Below are positions 45,258-53,178 of a stretch of DNA of 64,000 nucleotides, piece by piece (within the stretch, counting starts at the first letter, position 1; every line of letters begins with the position of its first letter). Both the position numbers and the translations under genes were made by a program. The notes under the pieces were generated by a model that worked only from the letters and a program-made list of their open reading frames with translations, did no database searches and was not told where the DNA came from. The stretch covers positions 1 through 64,000 of the forward strand of contig CAKPCL010000005.1 of assembly GCA_934141605.1 (NCBI GenBank), written 5' to 3'. This DNA is from an uncultured Clostridia bacterium (lineage in GTDB: Bacteria; Bacillota; Clostridia; TANB77; CAG-508).

Positions 45258-46148
45258 TTAAAAATCCCAATTTGGTACATACTCTTCCTCATGTTCACCA
45301 AGTTCCTGAATATATCCATTTTCCAAGTCTAATCTATACAAGTAATTTTCTATTTGTTCATATTCTTCTTTAGTTAATTTTCTATTTATATCATCTATTT
45401 CTTTAGCTTTATATGTAGGAAAATACTGAGCCATAACACTTACATATACATCATGCATATTATCATTTATCCATTTTAATACTCTTCTAGAATTTAAAAT
45501 ATGATTAGGCAAAACTAAATGACGGATAATCATTCCCTTTTGCATTATACCATTTTCATCAAAAACCGCCTTACCTGTTTGTCTATGCATCTCTTTTAAT
45601 GCCTCTGTTGCAATTTCAAAATAGTTATCCACTTTTGATAATCTTTTCCCCAATTCATTGTCTGAATATTTCAAATCTGGTAAATAAATATCCACATATC
45701 CTTCTAACATTTTTAATGTTTCAACTTTTTCATATCCATTTGTATTATAAACTATTGGTAATTTTAGCCCTTTGCTTCTTGCAATTTTTATTGCTTCAAT
45801 GATTTGTGGTACATAACTTGTTGGAGTTACCAAATTGATATTTTCCACATCCTTTTCCTGCTGTTTGATAAAAATGTCTGCCAATTCTTCTATTGAGATT
45901 TCTTTGCCTTTTCCCTGTTGACTTATCTCATAATTTTGACAAAATACACAATTCATATTGCAATTTGAAAAAAAGACTGTTCCAGAGCCTTTTCTTCCAC
46001 TAATGCAAGGTTCTTCAAAATTATGAATTGAATATAAAGCTACCTTCACAGTATCTTTAGACTTGCATCTACCTATTTGATTATCTAATCTATTTATTCC
46101 ACAATTGTGTGGACATATTGCACATTTTTCTAGTAATTTTAACTCCAT
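45258..46148 (-). CDS. Radical SAM protein, PflX-like (COG1313)
   Basis: Radical SAM protein related to pyruvate formate-lyase activating enzymes (PflX/COG1313 type). It has the cluster motif FFSNCNMNCVFCQNYEISQQ (CxxxCxxC) and an N-terminal extra cysteine set, EKCAICPHNCGINRLDNQIG/RCKS, typical of the group. 296 residues. The target is unknown; no formate lyase gene is nearby. AAGGT lies eight bases before the ATG. Confidence 0.88.
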   Translation of the reverse strand: MELKLLEKCAICPHNCGINRLDNQIGRCKSKDTVKVALYSIHNFEEPCISGRKGSGTVFFSNCNMNCVFCQNYEISQQGKGKEISIEELADIFIKQQEKDVENINLVTPTSYVPQIIEAIKIARSKGLKLPIVYNTNGYEKVETLKMLEGYVDIYLPDLKYSDNELGKRLSKVDNYFEIATEALKEMHRQTGKAVFDENGIMQKGMIIRHLVLPNHILNSRRVLKWINDNMHDVYVSVMAQYFPTYKAKEIDDINRKLTKEEYEQIENYLYRLDLENGYIQELGEHEEEYVPNWDF

Positions 46149-46219
46149 TTAATTGTACCTTCTATTTTTTTGCATATTTTGACAAATAAATGAAACATTT
46201 TAAGTCCGTCCCACTTGTT

Positions 46220-46903
46220 TCATTTTACACTTTCTACAAATATTTCTCCTTTTGAATTTTTAATTAGTTCTATTGTTTTTGTAGAAAATTTATCAATGTT
46301 TTCTTTTACACTTTCAATAACTTTTGTCTCACTTTCATCACTTTCTATTGTTGCTATTATTTCATTATCTAAATTTTCTATATAGATGTCATAAATTTCA
46401 TTTTCGTCTTCTATTCCAAGAGAATTCTCATAATCTTCTAAATATTCTGCTATTTCTACTTCATAGCCTTTTTTAGTTTTATTTATCTTTTTTATAAAAA
46501 ACATATCATCTTGTGTATCTAAGCCAATTCCTGTTGTTATATATTTATCTAAACTTTCATCATAATATATATATTTGGAGCCTTCTTTAGGGAATTTCTT
46601 TTTAAAGCTATTTCCGAATATTTCGACTGCTTTCTCCTGAATTTCATTATATGAAAGTTCATAATTTTCTAAGTTTTTTTTCACAACTTCCCATGTCCAC
46701 AAATCTGATACATCATTAATATTATCAAATTTTGGTAATGCATCTCCTGTTACTTCTCTCCACATATATATTTTTGATATATAGTTTTCTATTTTCTGTA
46801 CTTCTGAAGCAGTTATATTTTTTTGATTTATGTTTTTTTTATATATAAACATCCCAACTAAGATTACTAATAATACACATATTATTGATAGCAATTTTTT
46901 CAT
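46220..46903 (-). CDS. Membrane-anchored extracytoplasmic protein
   Basis: Not recognised. One N-terminal membrane segment (KKLLSIICVLLVILVGMFIY) is followed by a soluble Glu/Lys/Asn-rich domain of about 200 residues. The ATG at 46903 is chosen over one at 46912 because GGAG lies nine bases before it. It starts 30 bases after ftsZ and may be in its transcript. Confidence 0.6.
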   Translation of the reverse strand: MKKLLSIICVLLVILVGMFIYKKNINQKNITASEVQKIENYISKIYMWREVTGDALPKFDNINDVSDLWTWEVVKKNLENYELSYNEIQEKAVEIFGNSFKKKFPKEGSKYIYYDESLDKYITTGIGLDTQDDMFFIKKINKTKKGYEVEIAEYLEDYENSLGIEDENEIYDIYIENLDNEIIATIESDESETKVIESVKENIDKFSTKTIELIKNSKGEIFVESVK

Positions 46904-46932
46904 TGGCTTCATCTCCTAGATTATTGTTTAGC

Positions 46933-47889
46933 CTATTCTTTTTCTTCTACCCCTGTTGCAATTACAGTAACTTGAACTTCATCTCCCATATTTTCATCAA
47001 TTACAGTTCCAAATATTATGTTTGCATCTTCACTTACTTTTTCATTTATGATAGAAACTGCACTATTTATTTCTATAAGGCTTAGTGTATTATTTCCTTT
47101 TACATTGAATATTACTCCTTTTGCTCCATCTATTTTGCTTTCTGTTAGTGGATTTTCTATTGCTTGTTTTACTGCTTCTTCTACTTTTTTCTCTCCTGAT
47201 GCTCTACCTATTCCCATATATGCTTTTCCTCTATAGCTCATTGTTGTTTTGATATCAGCAAAGTCTATATTTACTTCTCCTATTGATGTTAATAGGTCTG
47301 TTATACTAGTGATTCCTTGTTCTAAAATGTCATCTGCTAATGAAAAAGCATTGTTTAGTGTTACTTTTGAGTCTGTTACTTTTAAAAGGTTGTCGTTTAA
47401 TACAACTATTAAGTCATCAACATTATCTTTTAGTCTTTCTGTTCCTTTTTCTGCTCTTAGTTTTCTTGCTTTTCCTTCAAATGCAAATGGTTTTGTTACT
47501 ATTCCTATTGTTAATATTCCCATTTCTTTTGCTATTTCTGCTACTATTGGGGCTGCACCTGTTCCTGTTCCTCCACCCATTCCGGCTGTTATGAATACTA
47601 AGTCTGAGCCTCTTAGTATGTTTTTTATATCTTCTTTATTTTCTATTGCTGCTCTTTCTCCTATAATTTCATTTGCTCCTGCTCCTAGTCCTCTTGTTGT
47701 TTGTACTCCTATTTGTAGTGTGTTGCTGGTTCTTGCTCTTTTTAGTGTTCCTGTTTCTGTGTTTATCATGTAAAATGATACTCCTTTTACATTGTCTTCT
47801 ATCATCCTTGTTATTGCGTTGTTTCCTGCTCCACCTACTCCTATTACTTTTATTTTTAGTATTTTGTCTAGGTCTCTTATATCGTTCAT
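46933..47889 (-). CDS. ftsZ: FtsZ, short form without C-terminal tail
   Basis: Tubulin-like GTPase forming the division ring. VIGVGGAGNNAITRMI, the GTP-binding GMGGGTGTGAAPIVAEIAKE, KPFAFEGKARK and NAFSLADDILEQGITSITDL are all typical. The protein is only 318 residues and stops at VQVTVIATGVEEKE, where other FtsZ proteins continue with a linker and the conserved C-terminal peptide that binds FtsA, SepF and others. It could be the main FtsZ with a lost tail or a second paralogue. It is not beside ftsA. GGAGG supports the start. Confidence 0.93.
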   Translation of the reverse strand: MNDIRDLDKILKIKVIGVGGAGNNAITRMIEDNVKGVSFYMINTETGTLKRARTSNTLQIGVQTTRGLGAGANEIIGERAAIENKEDIKNILRGSDLVFITAGMGGGTGTGAAPIVAEIAKEMGILTIGIVTKPFAFEGKARKLRAEKGTERLKDNVDDLIVVLNDNLLKVTDSKVTLNNAFSLADDILEQGITSITDLLTSIGEVNIDFADIKTTMSYRGKAYMGIGRASGEKKVEEAVKQAIENPLTESKIDGAKGVIFNVKGNNTLSLIEINSAVSIINEKVSEDANIIFGTVIDENMGDEVQVTVIATGVEEKE

Positions 47890-47944
47890 TTTTTTACTTC
47901 CTCCCTGTTTTTCTGTTTGTTTTGCTTTGTTTCTTATTATATAT

Positions 47945-47982
47945 AAAAAAAGTCAAAAAAACAACTATTTTTGACTTTTTTT
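47945..47982. terminator. Terminator between the endonuclease pseudogene and ftsZ
   Basis: AAAAAAAGTCAAAAA/TTTTTGACTTTTTTT with an 8-base loop, active in either direction. Confidence 0.7.
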
Positions 47983-48022
47983 CTTTATATATTGTAGATT
48001 TTATAATTAAAACTAATTTATG

Positions 48023-48272
48023 TTAAATAATAACTTTAAATTTTTCATATTTTTCACACAAATTAAGTGTTGATTTATTTTTAATTTCTTGAATTGGAAT
48101 TATAAATATGTCCATAGCATCAGTAAGTATGAATACTTCATCTATGTTAGTTTCTATTAATGTTTTATATGTTATGCCTTTGGTTCCTCCACAACTTTTT
48201 AGTGCAACTTGATATTTATTATATTTAGTCTTACAAGATGTTGCTTTTTTCTTTATTTGTTTTAAAAATCAT
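48023..48272 (-). pseudogene. Degenerate copy of the PD-(D/E)XK homing endonuclease
   Basis: A close copy of the gene at 52723-53106. The start (MIFKTNKEK) and the segment from KATSCKTKYNKYQVALKSC to LNLCEKYEKFKVII are both recognisable, but 134 bases between them are missing, so the catalytic Asp and Gln are lost and the frame shifts to a stop 14 codons in. The junction lies at a short shared AAAAG tract, consistent with slippage between microhomologies. The copy continues upstream through the same spacer and the same tRNA terminator (48322-48343). Confidence 0.85.
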
Positions 48273-48321
48273 ACTTTCACGCCCTTTAAAAGAATATTTG
48301 TTCGTATATTCGTTAAAAAAT

Positions 48322-48343
48322 AAAAACAAGTTGCCTTGTTTTT
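48322..48343 (-). terminator. Copy of the tRNA-Tyr terminator
   Basis: AAAAACAAG/CTTGTTTTT with a 4-base loop, identical to 53156-53177. Confidence 0.8.
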
Positions 48344-48528
48344 ATGGTGCGTTAGCGGAGGACGTATTCGAAAAACATCACGCACAAAAGCACCTTATTA
48401 TCCGTTTCAAAATTTGTTATAGCAATGGTTTGAAAAGAATGCATATACAAATGTGAGTTTTTTACCATAACTATGTTCTTAATTTAACACAATTTTTTAT
48501 TTTTTGCAAGATTAAAGTTATATTTTCA
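48344..48528 (-). other. tRNA-like 3' end and unassigned sequence
   Basis: Immediately before the copied terminator the minus strand reads ...TTCGAATACGTCC...CGCACCA, that is a T-loop-like TTCGAAT and a CCA end at 48345, with a GTGCG/CGCAC pairing around it. I cannot fold a whole tRNA; the 5' half is absent. Beyond 48400 I see no gene. It may be the decayed tRNA next to which the endonuclease copy once landed. Confidence 0.35.
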
Positions 48529-50199
48529 TTAGCTAATATTCTTGTAAAATCTATTATATTCTTCATTATATTTTTCATTTTGAGAATCATATTTTAATGC
48601 TTTTTCAATATCTGCTTTTGCTTGTTTGAAATTTGACAATCTATAATAAGCTACACTTCTATTATAATAGGCAAATGGATTATTCTCTTCCATTGATATT
48701 GATTTATCAAACTCTTTTATTGCATCATTTAATTTATTTAAAAAAACATAGTTTATGCCCTTATTTGCATAAATTTGTGAATTGTATCCTATTTTATCCT
48801 GTAAAACTTCTAGGTCTTTTAAAGCTAAGTTGTATTCTCCAATTCTACAATAGCAATTTGATCTAGAAGATAAAGAATCACATTCTTTTATTTCATTATT
48901 AATGCAATATGTATATTTTTCAATGGCTTCAAAATATTTTTTTTGAATTTCAAGAATTTTTCCTATATAATATATTCCTATTCTATTTAATTCGTCATCA
49001 TCCAATTCATTATCCACTTCTTTTAATACTTCCTTATATTTTCCTTCTAAAATAAGTGAATTTATTCTATTTTCAAAATATAACACCTTTTTATATGGTT
49101 TTTCTAAATTTTCAAGATATTTAAAAATTTCTTCATTAGCATTATATATTTCTATTTTTCCATTATTATATTCTACATCTATATTATATTTATCTTTTAT
49201 ACATTTTTTTATATGTGTTAATAATTCTTCTTTTTCATCATTGCCCATTTTTTGAGGTATTGTATTAGAAGAAACTTGTACTATTATATTTAATAATCTT
49301 TCTAAATTCATTTCTTCAAAAGATTCCAACATAGGTTTTGGTAGAGTAAAAATAATACTATTCTTTCCTGTTTTTTCTATTAATAAATCTTGAAAATAGT
49401 AATCATATATTTCTGTAATATCCTCAATATTTCCAATATCTATTGTATTATTATTATCTTTCATATATTTCATAAATTTATCATTTGAGCTATTAATTAT
49501 GATTCTTATTTCACTCTGTTGAGAATAATAATTATCTTTTAAAAGTAATTCTTTTGGATATGGTATAGCAGAAATTGAAACAACTTTTTTATCGATATAC
49601 TCAACTGGCGAAATAATTATTTCATCTTCGCTTAGTCCAATTTTCTTTAAGGCATCTCTTACTCTTTCAAATAATTTATGAGGATTATTAATAAACATAA
49701 CAACAGATTTCTCATTATCCTCTATAGATTCGTAGTCTAATTCTGTGATATTGTTAGAAAAATCCGTAAAATAACTATTTTCTACTCTAGATATATAATG
49801 TGCCTTTCCATCCTTTTCAATATTTTTTTGTGTGAAACTATTATCTTTTAACCCATAAAAACATATAGAATATAATTCTTCTATCTTTTTCCTTCTAAAA
49901 TATACAAATCCATTTTCATAAAAATGCGTTAGATTGCTATCTTTTTTTAACTTTTTTATAAAATTAGAGTTATCATTCTCCTTTGCTGAAAGAAATGTCC
50001 CTTCTAAAACATCTCCTTGTCCTTTATTGCCATCCTTTTCAATTTGTATCCAATTTTTAGGTTGATTAAAGAAAATCTTTCCTTTTACAAATGATTCTGC
50101 ATATTTTCTTTTTGTACATCTAAACAATAATATTGTTGAAAAATTAAAATTGAATACATTTCTAGGCTTGACATATGGTGTTATATCTATATAATCCAT
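48529..50199 (-). CDS. TPR-containing protein of unknown function
   Basis: The N-terminal half (about 300 residues) is not recognised: it begins with a STILLFRCTKRKYAESFVKG segment followed by IFFNQPKNWI and GNKGQGDVLEGTF, which recalls large cytoplasmic proteins of unknown role. The C-terminal 190 residues contain about four tetratricopeptide repeats, for example NKGINYVFLNKLNDAIKEFD and YNRSVAYYRLSNFKQAKADI, indicating protein-protein contact. The ATG at 50199 has AAGGG about eight bases upstream; an upstream GTG is inside a palindrome. The neighbouring gene is a PDDEXK nuclease of the DUF1016 family, so a defence-related role is possible but not shown. Confidence 0.7.
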   Translation of the reverse strand: MDYIDITPYVKPRNVFNFNFSTILLFRCTKRKYAESFVKGKIFFNQPKNWIQIEKDGNKGQGDVLEGTFLSAKENDNSNFIKKLKKDSNLTHFYENGFVYFRRKKIEELYSICFYGLKDNSFTQKNIEKDGKAHYISRVENSYFTDFSNNITELDYESIEDNEKSVVMFINNPHKLFERVRDALKKIGLSEDEIIISPVEYIDKKVVSISAIPYPKELLLKDNYYSQQSEIRIIINSSNDKFMKYMKDNNNTIDIGNIEDITEIYDYYFQDLLIEKTGKNSIIFTLPKPMLESFEEMNLERLLNIIVQVSSNTIPQKMGNDEKEELLTHIKKCIKDKYNIDVEYNNGKIEIYNANEEIFKYLENLEKPYKKVLYFENRINSLILEGKYKEVLKEVDNELDDDELNRIGIYYIGKILEIQKKYFEAIEKYTYCINNEIKECDSLSSRSNCYCRIGEYNLALKDLEVLQDKIGYNSQIYANKGINYVFLNKLNDAIKEFDKSISMEENNPFAYYNRSVAYYRLSNFKQAKADIEKALKYDSQNEKYNEEYNRFYKNIS

Positions 50200-50232
50200 A
50201 ATTTTATCCCTTCTTTTAACACTATACCTTAC

Positions 50233-50253
50233 TGGTTCCACACTGTGGAACCA
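50233..50253. repeat. Perfect 10-bp-arm palindrome, intergenic copy
   Basis: TGGTTCCACA, one C, TGTGGAACCA. The same arms recur at 50971-50991 inside the DUF1016 gene. It may act as an operator or a terminator-like hairpin, or be a small mobile palindrome. Confidence 0.85.
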
Positions 50254-50255
50254 CT

Positions 50256-51284
50256 CTATTTCTTATCTTTAAATTCTTCTTTTTGTTTTTCAATTTCTCT
50301 TGCTAATTCTTCTTCAGTTGGTAAATATAATTGATATTTTGACGCAAATAAATTCTTATTATCATTAAGAACAGAATATTTTACTATTGTATCTTTTTTA
50401 TCTGAACACAATATAATTCCTATTGTTGGATTATCATCTTCTGCTTTTATTTCATTATCATAATATCTAACATAAAAATCCATTTGTCCAATATCTTGAT
50501 GTGTTAGTTTGTCCAATTTTAAATCAATTAAAACGAAACATTTTAGCACATAATTGTAAAACACTAAATCAATATAAAAATTGTCGCCATCTACATCAAT
50601 TCTTTTTTGCCTTGCTACAAAAGAAAATCCCCTACCTAATTCTAGTAAAAATTCTGATATATGTTCAAGCAAATTAGATTCTAAGTCTTTTTCTAAAAAT
50701 CTTCTGTCTTTTATGTCTAAAAATTCTAAAACATAAGGGTCTTTAATAAAGTCTTGAACTTTCTCCTTTTTCTCTAAAATATTTATTTCATTTTTTACTT
50801 CTTCTTTATGTTCTTCACTTGTTGATAAAAGCCTTTCATAATAAAAACTATTTATTTGCCTTTCTAATTGTCTAACACTCCAATTTGACTTTATTGTTTC
50901 TTCTAAATAAAAATTTCTTTTAGCCTCATTGTCTATATTCATTATTAAACGATTATGGCTCCAACTCAACTGGTTCCACAGTGTGGAACCACCTTTATAC
51001 GTTAAATAAAACTTTTTCATTTTCTTTAAATTTGGAACACTAAAACCTTGTCCAAATTCTCGAGTTAACTTTTCTGAAAACAATTTTAATATTTCATTTT
51101 GAGATGCCTCTAAATTATAGTTTTCAATTAATTCGTTTATAGTAGAACCAATTTCAAAGTATAATTCTACCATTTCAGAATTAATATTTTTCACAACATT
51201 CTGCTTTGTTTTTAATATTAAGTTATTTATTCTATCATAGTAATTTCCAAATACTTGATTATTTTGTTCTATTAAATCAGCCAT
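50256..51284 (-). CDS. PDDEXK nuclease domain protein (DUF1016, YhcG family)
   Basis: YhcG-type protein with an N-terminal DUF1016_N domain (YFEIGSTINELIENYNLEAS, SVPNLKKMKKFYLTY, NQLSWSHNRLIMNID) and a C-terminal PDDEXK nuclease fold: FLLELGRGFSFVARQKRIDV, FYIDLVFYNYVLKCFVLIDL, and DLKLDKLTHQDIGQMDFYVR with the D...D/E-K core. Such proteins are frequent near restriction-modification and mobile loci. The GGSTLWNQ insert before LSWSH is coded by the palindrome at 50971-50991. GGAGGG supports the start. Confidence 0.9.
   Translation of the reverse strand: MADLIEQNNQVFGNYYDRINNLILKTKQNVVKNINSEMVELYFEIGSTINELIENYNLEASQNEILKLFSEKLTREFGQGFSVPNLKKMKKFYLTYKGGSTLWNQLSWSHNRLIMNIDNEAKRNFYLEETIKSNWSVRQLERQINSFYYERLLSTSEEHKEEVKNEINILEKKEKVQDFIKDPYVLEFLDIKDRRFLEKDLESNLLEHISEFLLELGRGFSFVARQKRIDVDGDNFYIDLVFYNYVLKCFVLIDLKLDKLTHQDIGQMDFYVRYYDNEIKAEDDNPTIGIILCSDKKDTIVKYSVLNDNKNLFASKYQLYLPTEEELAREIEKQKEEFKDKK
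50971..50991. repeat. Perfect 10-bp-arm palindrome, in-frame copy
   Basis: TGGTTCCACA, one G, TGTGGAACCA: identical arms to 50233-50253, translated as part of GGSTLWNQ in the DUF1016 protein. Confidence 0.85.
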
Positions 51285-51357
51285 TCAATACCCTCCTTTG
51301 TTTTTTGCCAATAACATTGGCAAAATTTGATATTTCATAAAAAAATTTCCTCAAAAT

Positions 51358-52134
51358 TTAATTATGTTTATTTTTTATATATTCTTTTGCACATTTTCTT
51401 ATATCTTCCATCTTTTGTTTTGTATCATCATTTTTATACTCAATTCTATCTACCAAAATATCTATATAATTATTTTCTTGCACATATTTTAAAGATATAT
51501 CAAAATTTAAATCAAATATAAAAGCTATTACGCAAACCCAATAGTCAATTATTGTTTTTCTATCTTCCAATTTTATACATTTGTGTTTCAAAAAGTCTTC
51601 ATATACTTTTTTACTTACTGTTTCATAATTTATAGTTTTCTTATTATATATCTTTGGAAACATATCTTCAAATTTATCTTCTTGTTTAACCCTAAAATTA
51701 TCAATCTTATCTGCATCTCTTATTATTTTACAATGAAGTAATTCAATATCATTTAAGTTGTCTTCTATTTTGAATTTATTATGATTATATATTGCTTTAC
51801 TGATTATATTATCATATTTTCTATCTTCTATGAATTTTGCTATTAAGTTACTTTCAAACAATACTTTTATTCCAAAGTCTGCATGTTCTATATTTTTGTC
51901 ACTAAACTCATTAAATTCTTTTATTTGTTCAAATCTTCCTATGTCGTGCAACAATGCTATTATTTTTGCAAGTTCAATATTTTCTTTATCTAGTTTTAGC
52001 CCTGTTGCTATATATTCACTTTTTTTAACTACTTCATATGTATGTTTTATTTTTAATTTAATACTGCCATTGTCTAAATCATAGTCTTTTAAATATTCTT
52101 TAAAACTTTCCTGTGCTTTTCTAAAATCGAGCAT
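51358..52134 (-). CDS. HD domain phosphohydrolase
   Basis: A 258-residue HD-domain protein: KHTYEVVKKSEYIA (first His), IIALLHDIGRFEQIKEF (HD), then KAIYNHNKF and CKIIRDADKIDNF (third His and final Asp). HD enzymes hydrolyse phosphate mono- or diesters, often nucleotides; the substrate here is unknown. AAAGGA precedes the ATG. It follows a Nudix gene. Confidence 0.88.
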   Translation of the reverse strand: MLDFRKAQESFKEYLKDYDLDNGSIKLKIKHTYEVVKKSEYIATGLKLDKENIELAKIIALLHDIGRFEQIKEFNEFSDKNIEHADFGIKVLFESNLIAKFIEDRKYDNIISKAIYNHNKFKIEDNLNDIELLHCKIIRDADKIDNFRVKQEDKFEDMFPKIYNKKTINYETVSKKVYEDFLKHKCIKLEDRKTIIDYWVCVIAFIFDLNFDISLKYVQENNYIDILVDRIEYKNDDTKQKMEDIRKCAKEYIKNKHN

Positions 52135-52161
52135 TTTCGATCCTTTCTATACTTTACATTA

Positions 52162-52593
52162 TTATAATACATCTATTATATCCAATGGATATAATTTATT
52201 TTCCTTAAGCATTTTTAATGTTCTCTTTATTAGTCCTTCATCTCTTAAATTTTCAATATTCATATTTTCTAATTCTTCTTTTGAAATCCATTTGACATCT
52301 AAGATTTCTTCTTTGTTAAATGAAATTTTTTCTTCTAATAATTCTGTTGTAAATGTTATTATTATCAATGTAGTATCTTCTATATCTTTACTCATTATTG
52401 GAAGTACATTTTTTAATCTGACTTTGCATCCAGTTTCTTCAAATATTTCTCTAATAGCTCCCTCAAATATTGTTTCTCCTTTTTTTAAATGTCCTGCAGG
52501 GACGTTCCATTTTCCATAACATTTCTTTTTTGCTTCTTTAACCATTAATATTTTATTGTTTTTTTCAATAATTCCGCCTACAATAATTTCCAC
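52162..52593 (-). CDS. NUDIX hydrolase
   Basis: Nudix fold with the box GHLKKGETIFEGAIREIFEE/TGCKV (GX5EX7REUXEEXGU). It hydrolyses a nucleoside-diphosphate derivative; which one cannot be read from sequence. I place the start at a GTG (VEIIVGGII) with AGGTAGG upstream; a longer frame begins at an ATG at 52644 and would add 17 residues that do not fit the fold. Confidence 0.88.
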   Translation of the reverse strand: MEIIVGGIIEKNNKILMVKEAKKKCYGKWNVPAGHLKKGETIFEGAIREIFEETGCKVRLKNVLPIMSKDIEDTTLIIITFTTELLEEKISFNKEEILDVKWISKEELENMNIENLRDEGLIKRTLKMLKENKLYPLDIIDVL

Positions 52594-52722
52594 CTTTATT
52601 TTCCTACCTTTCAAAAATTGCAATAAATATCTCATTTTTCTCATTTATATCATAAAATCCGTATAAAAACAATTATTTCCATAAATTAATGTAAGAAATT
52701 ATAACTTATATAGAGAATCTTT

Positions 52723-53106
52723 TTATATTACAATTCTATATTTTTCATACTTATCACATAAATTAAGAGTTGATTTATTTTTTATTTTTTCAATTGGAAT
52801 TATAAATATATCCATACTATCAGTAACTATAAACACTTCATATATATTTGTATTTATTATAGTCTTATATGTTTTCCCTTTGGTTCCTCCACAACTTTTT
52901 AGTGCAACTTGATATTTATTATATTTAGTCTTACAAGATGTTGCTTTTACTTGCACTCTCTTTAAAATATTATCTTTATCTACAATTAAATCATAATCTT
53001 GTGTATCATTTAATGGAATAGAAACTGTATAACCATTTGCACTATAATATGCAATTGCTATTCCTAATCCAGTATTTCCTTTTTCTTTATTTGTTTTAAA
53101 AATCAT
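52723..53106 (-). CDS. PD-(D/E)XK homing endonuclease, I-Ssp6803I type (PDDEXK_5)
   Basis: A 127-residue protein of the intron-associated PD-(D/E)XK endonuclease family, whose model I-Ssp6803I is encoded in the group I intron of cyanobacterial tRNA-fMet. It shows AIAYYSANGYTVSIPLNDTQ, DYDLIV with Asp39, KRVQVKAT with Gln52 and Lys54 (the 13-residue Asp-to-Gln spacing fits that enzyme's unusual Gln-containing site), and LKSCGGTKGKTYKTII. It starts at 53106 with GGGTG eight bases upstream. It lies outside the intron, 72 bases beyond the tRNA-Tyr 3' end and past its terminator, so it is a freestanding gene next to its presumed target. Same strand as the tRNA. Confidence 0.82.
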   Translation of the reverse strand: MIFKTNKEKGNTGLGIAIAYYSANGYTVSIPLNDTQDYDLIVDKDNILKRVQVKATSCKTKYNKYQVALKSCGGTKGKTYKTIINTNIYEVFIVTDSMDIFIIPIEKIKNKSTLNLCDKYEKYRIVI

Positions 53107-53155
53107 ACTTTCACACCCTTTTAAAGAATATTTGTTCGTATACTGATTAAAAAAT

Positions 53156-53177
53156 AAAAACAAGTTGCCTTGTTTTT
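53156..53177 (-). terminator. Terminator of tRNA-Tyr
   Basis: Minus strand AAAAACAAG/CTTGTTTTT hairpin with GCAA loop and a T run, starting two bases after the encoded CCA. Confidence 0.8.
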
Positions 53178-53178
53178 A

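Noticed and set aside
47249..47773. 174-residue plus-strand reading frame opposite ftsZ
   Set aside because: It is the antisense shadow of a well-conserved FtsZ gene; no ribosome binding site and no known family.
48345..48440. A second complete tRNA near the endonuclease pseudogene
   Set aside because: Only a T-loop-like motif and CCA end are visible; the T loop is two bases too long and no matching 5' acceptor strand is found.
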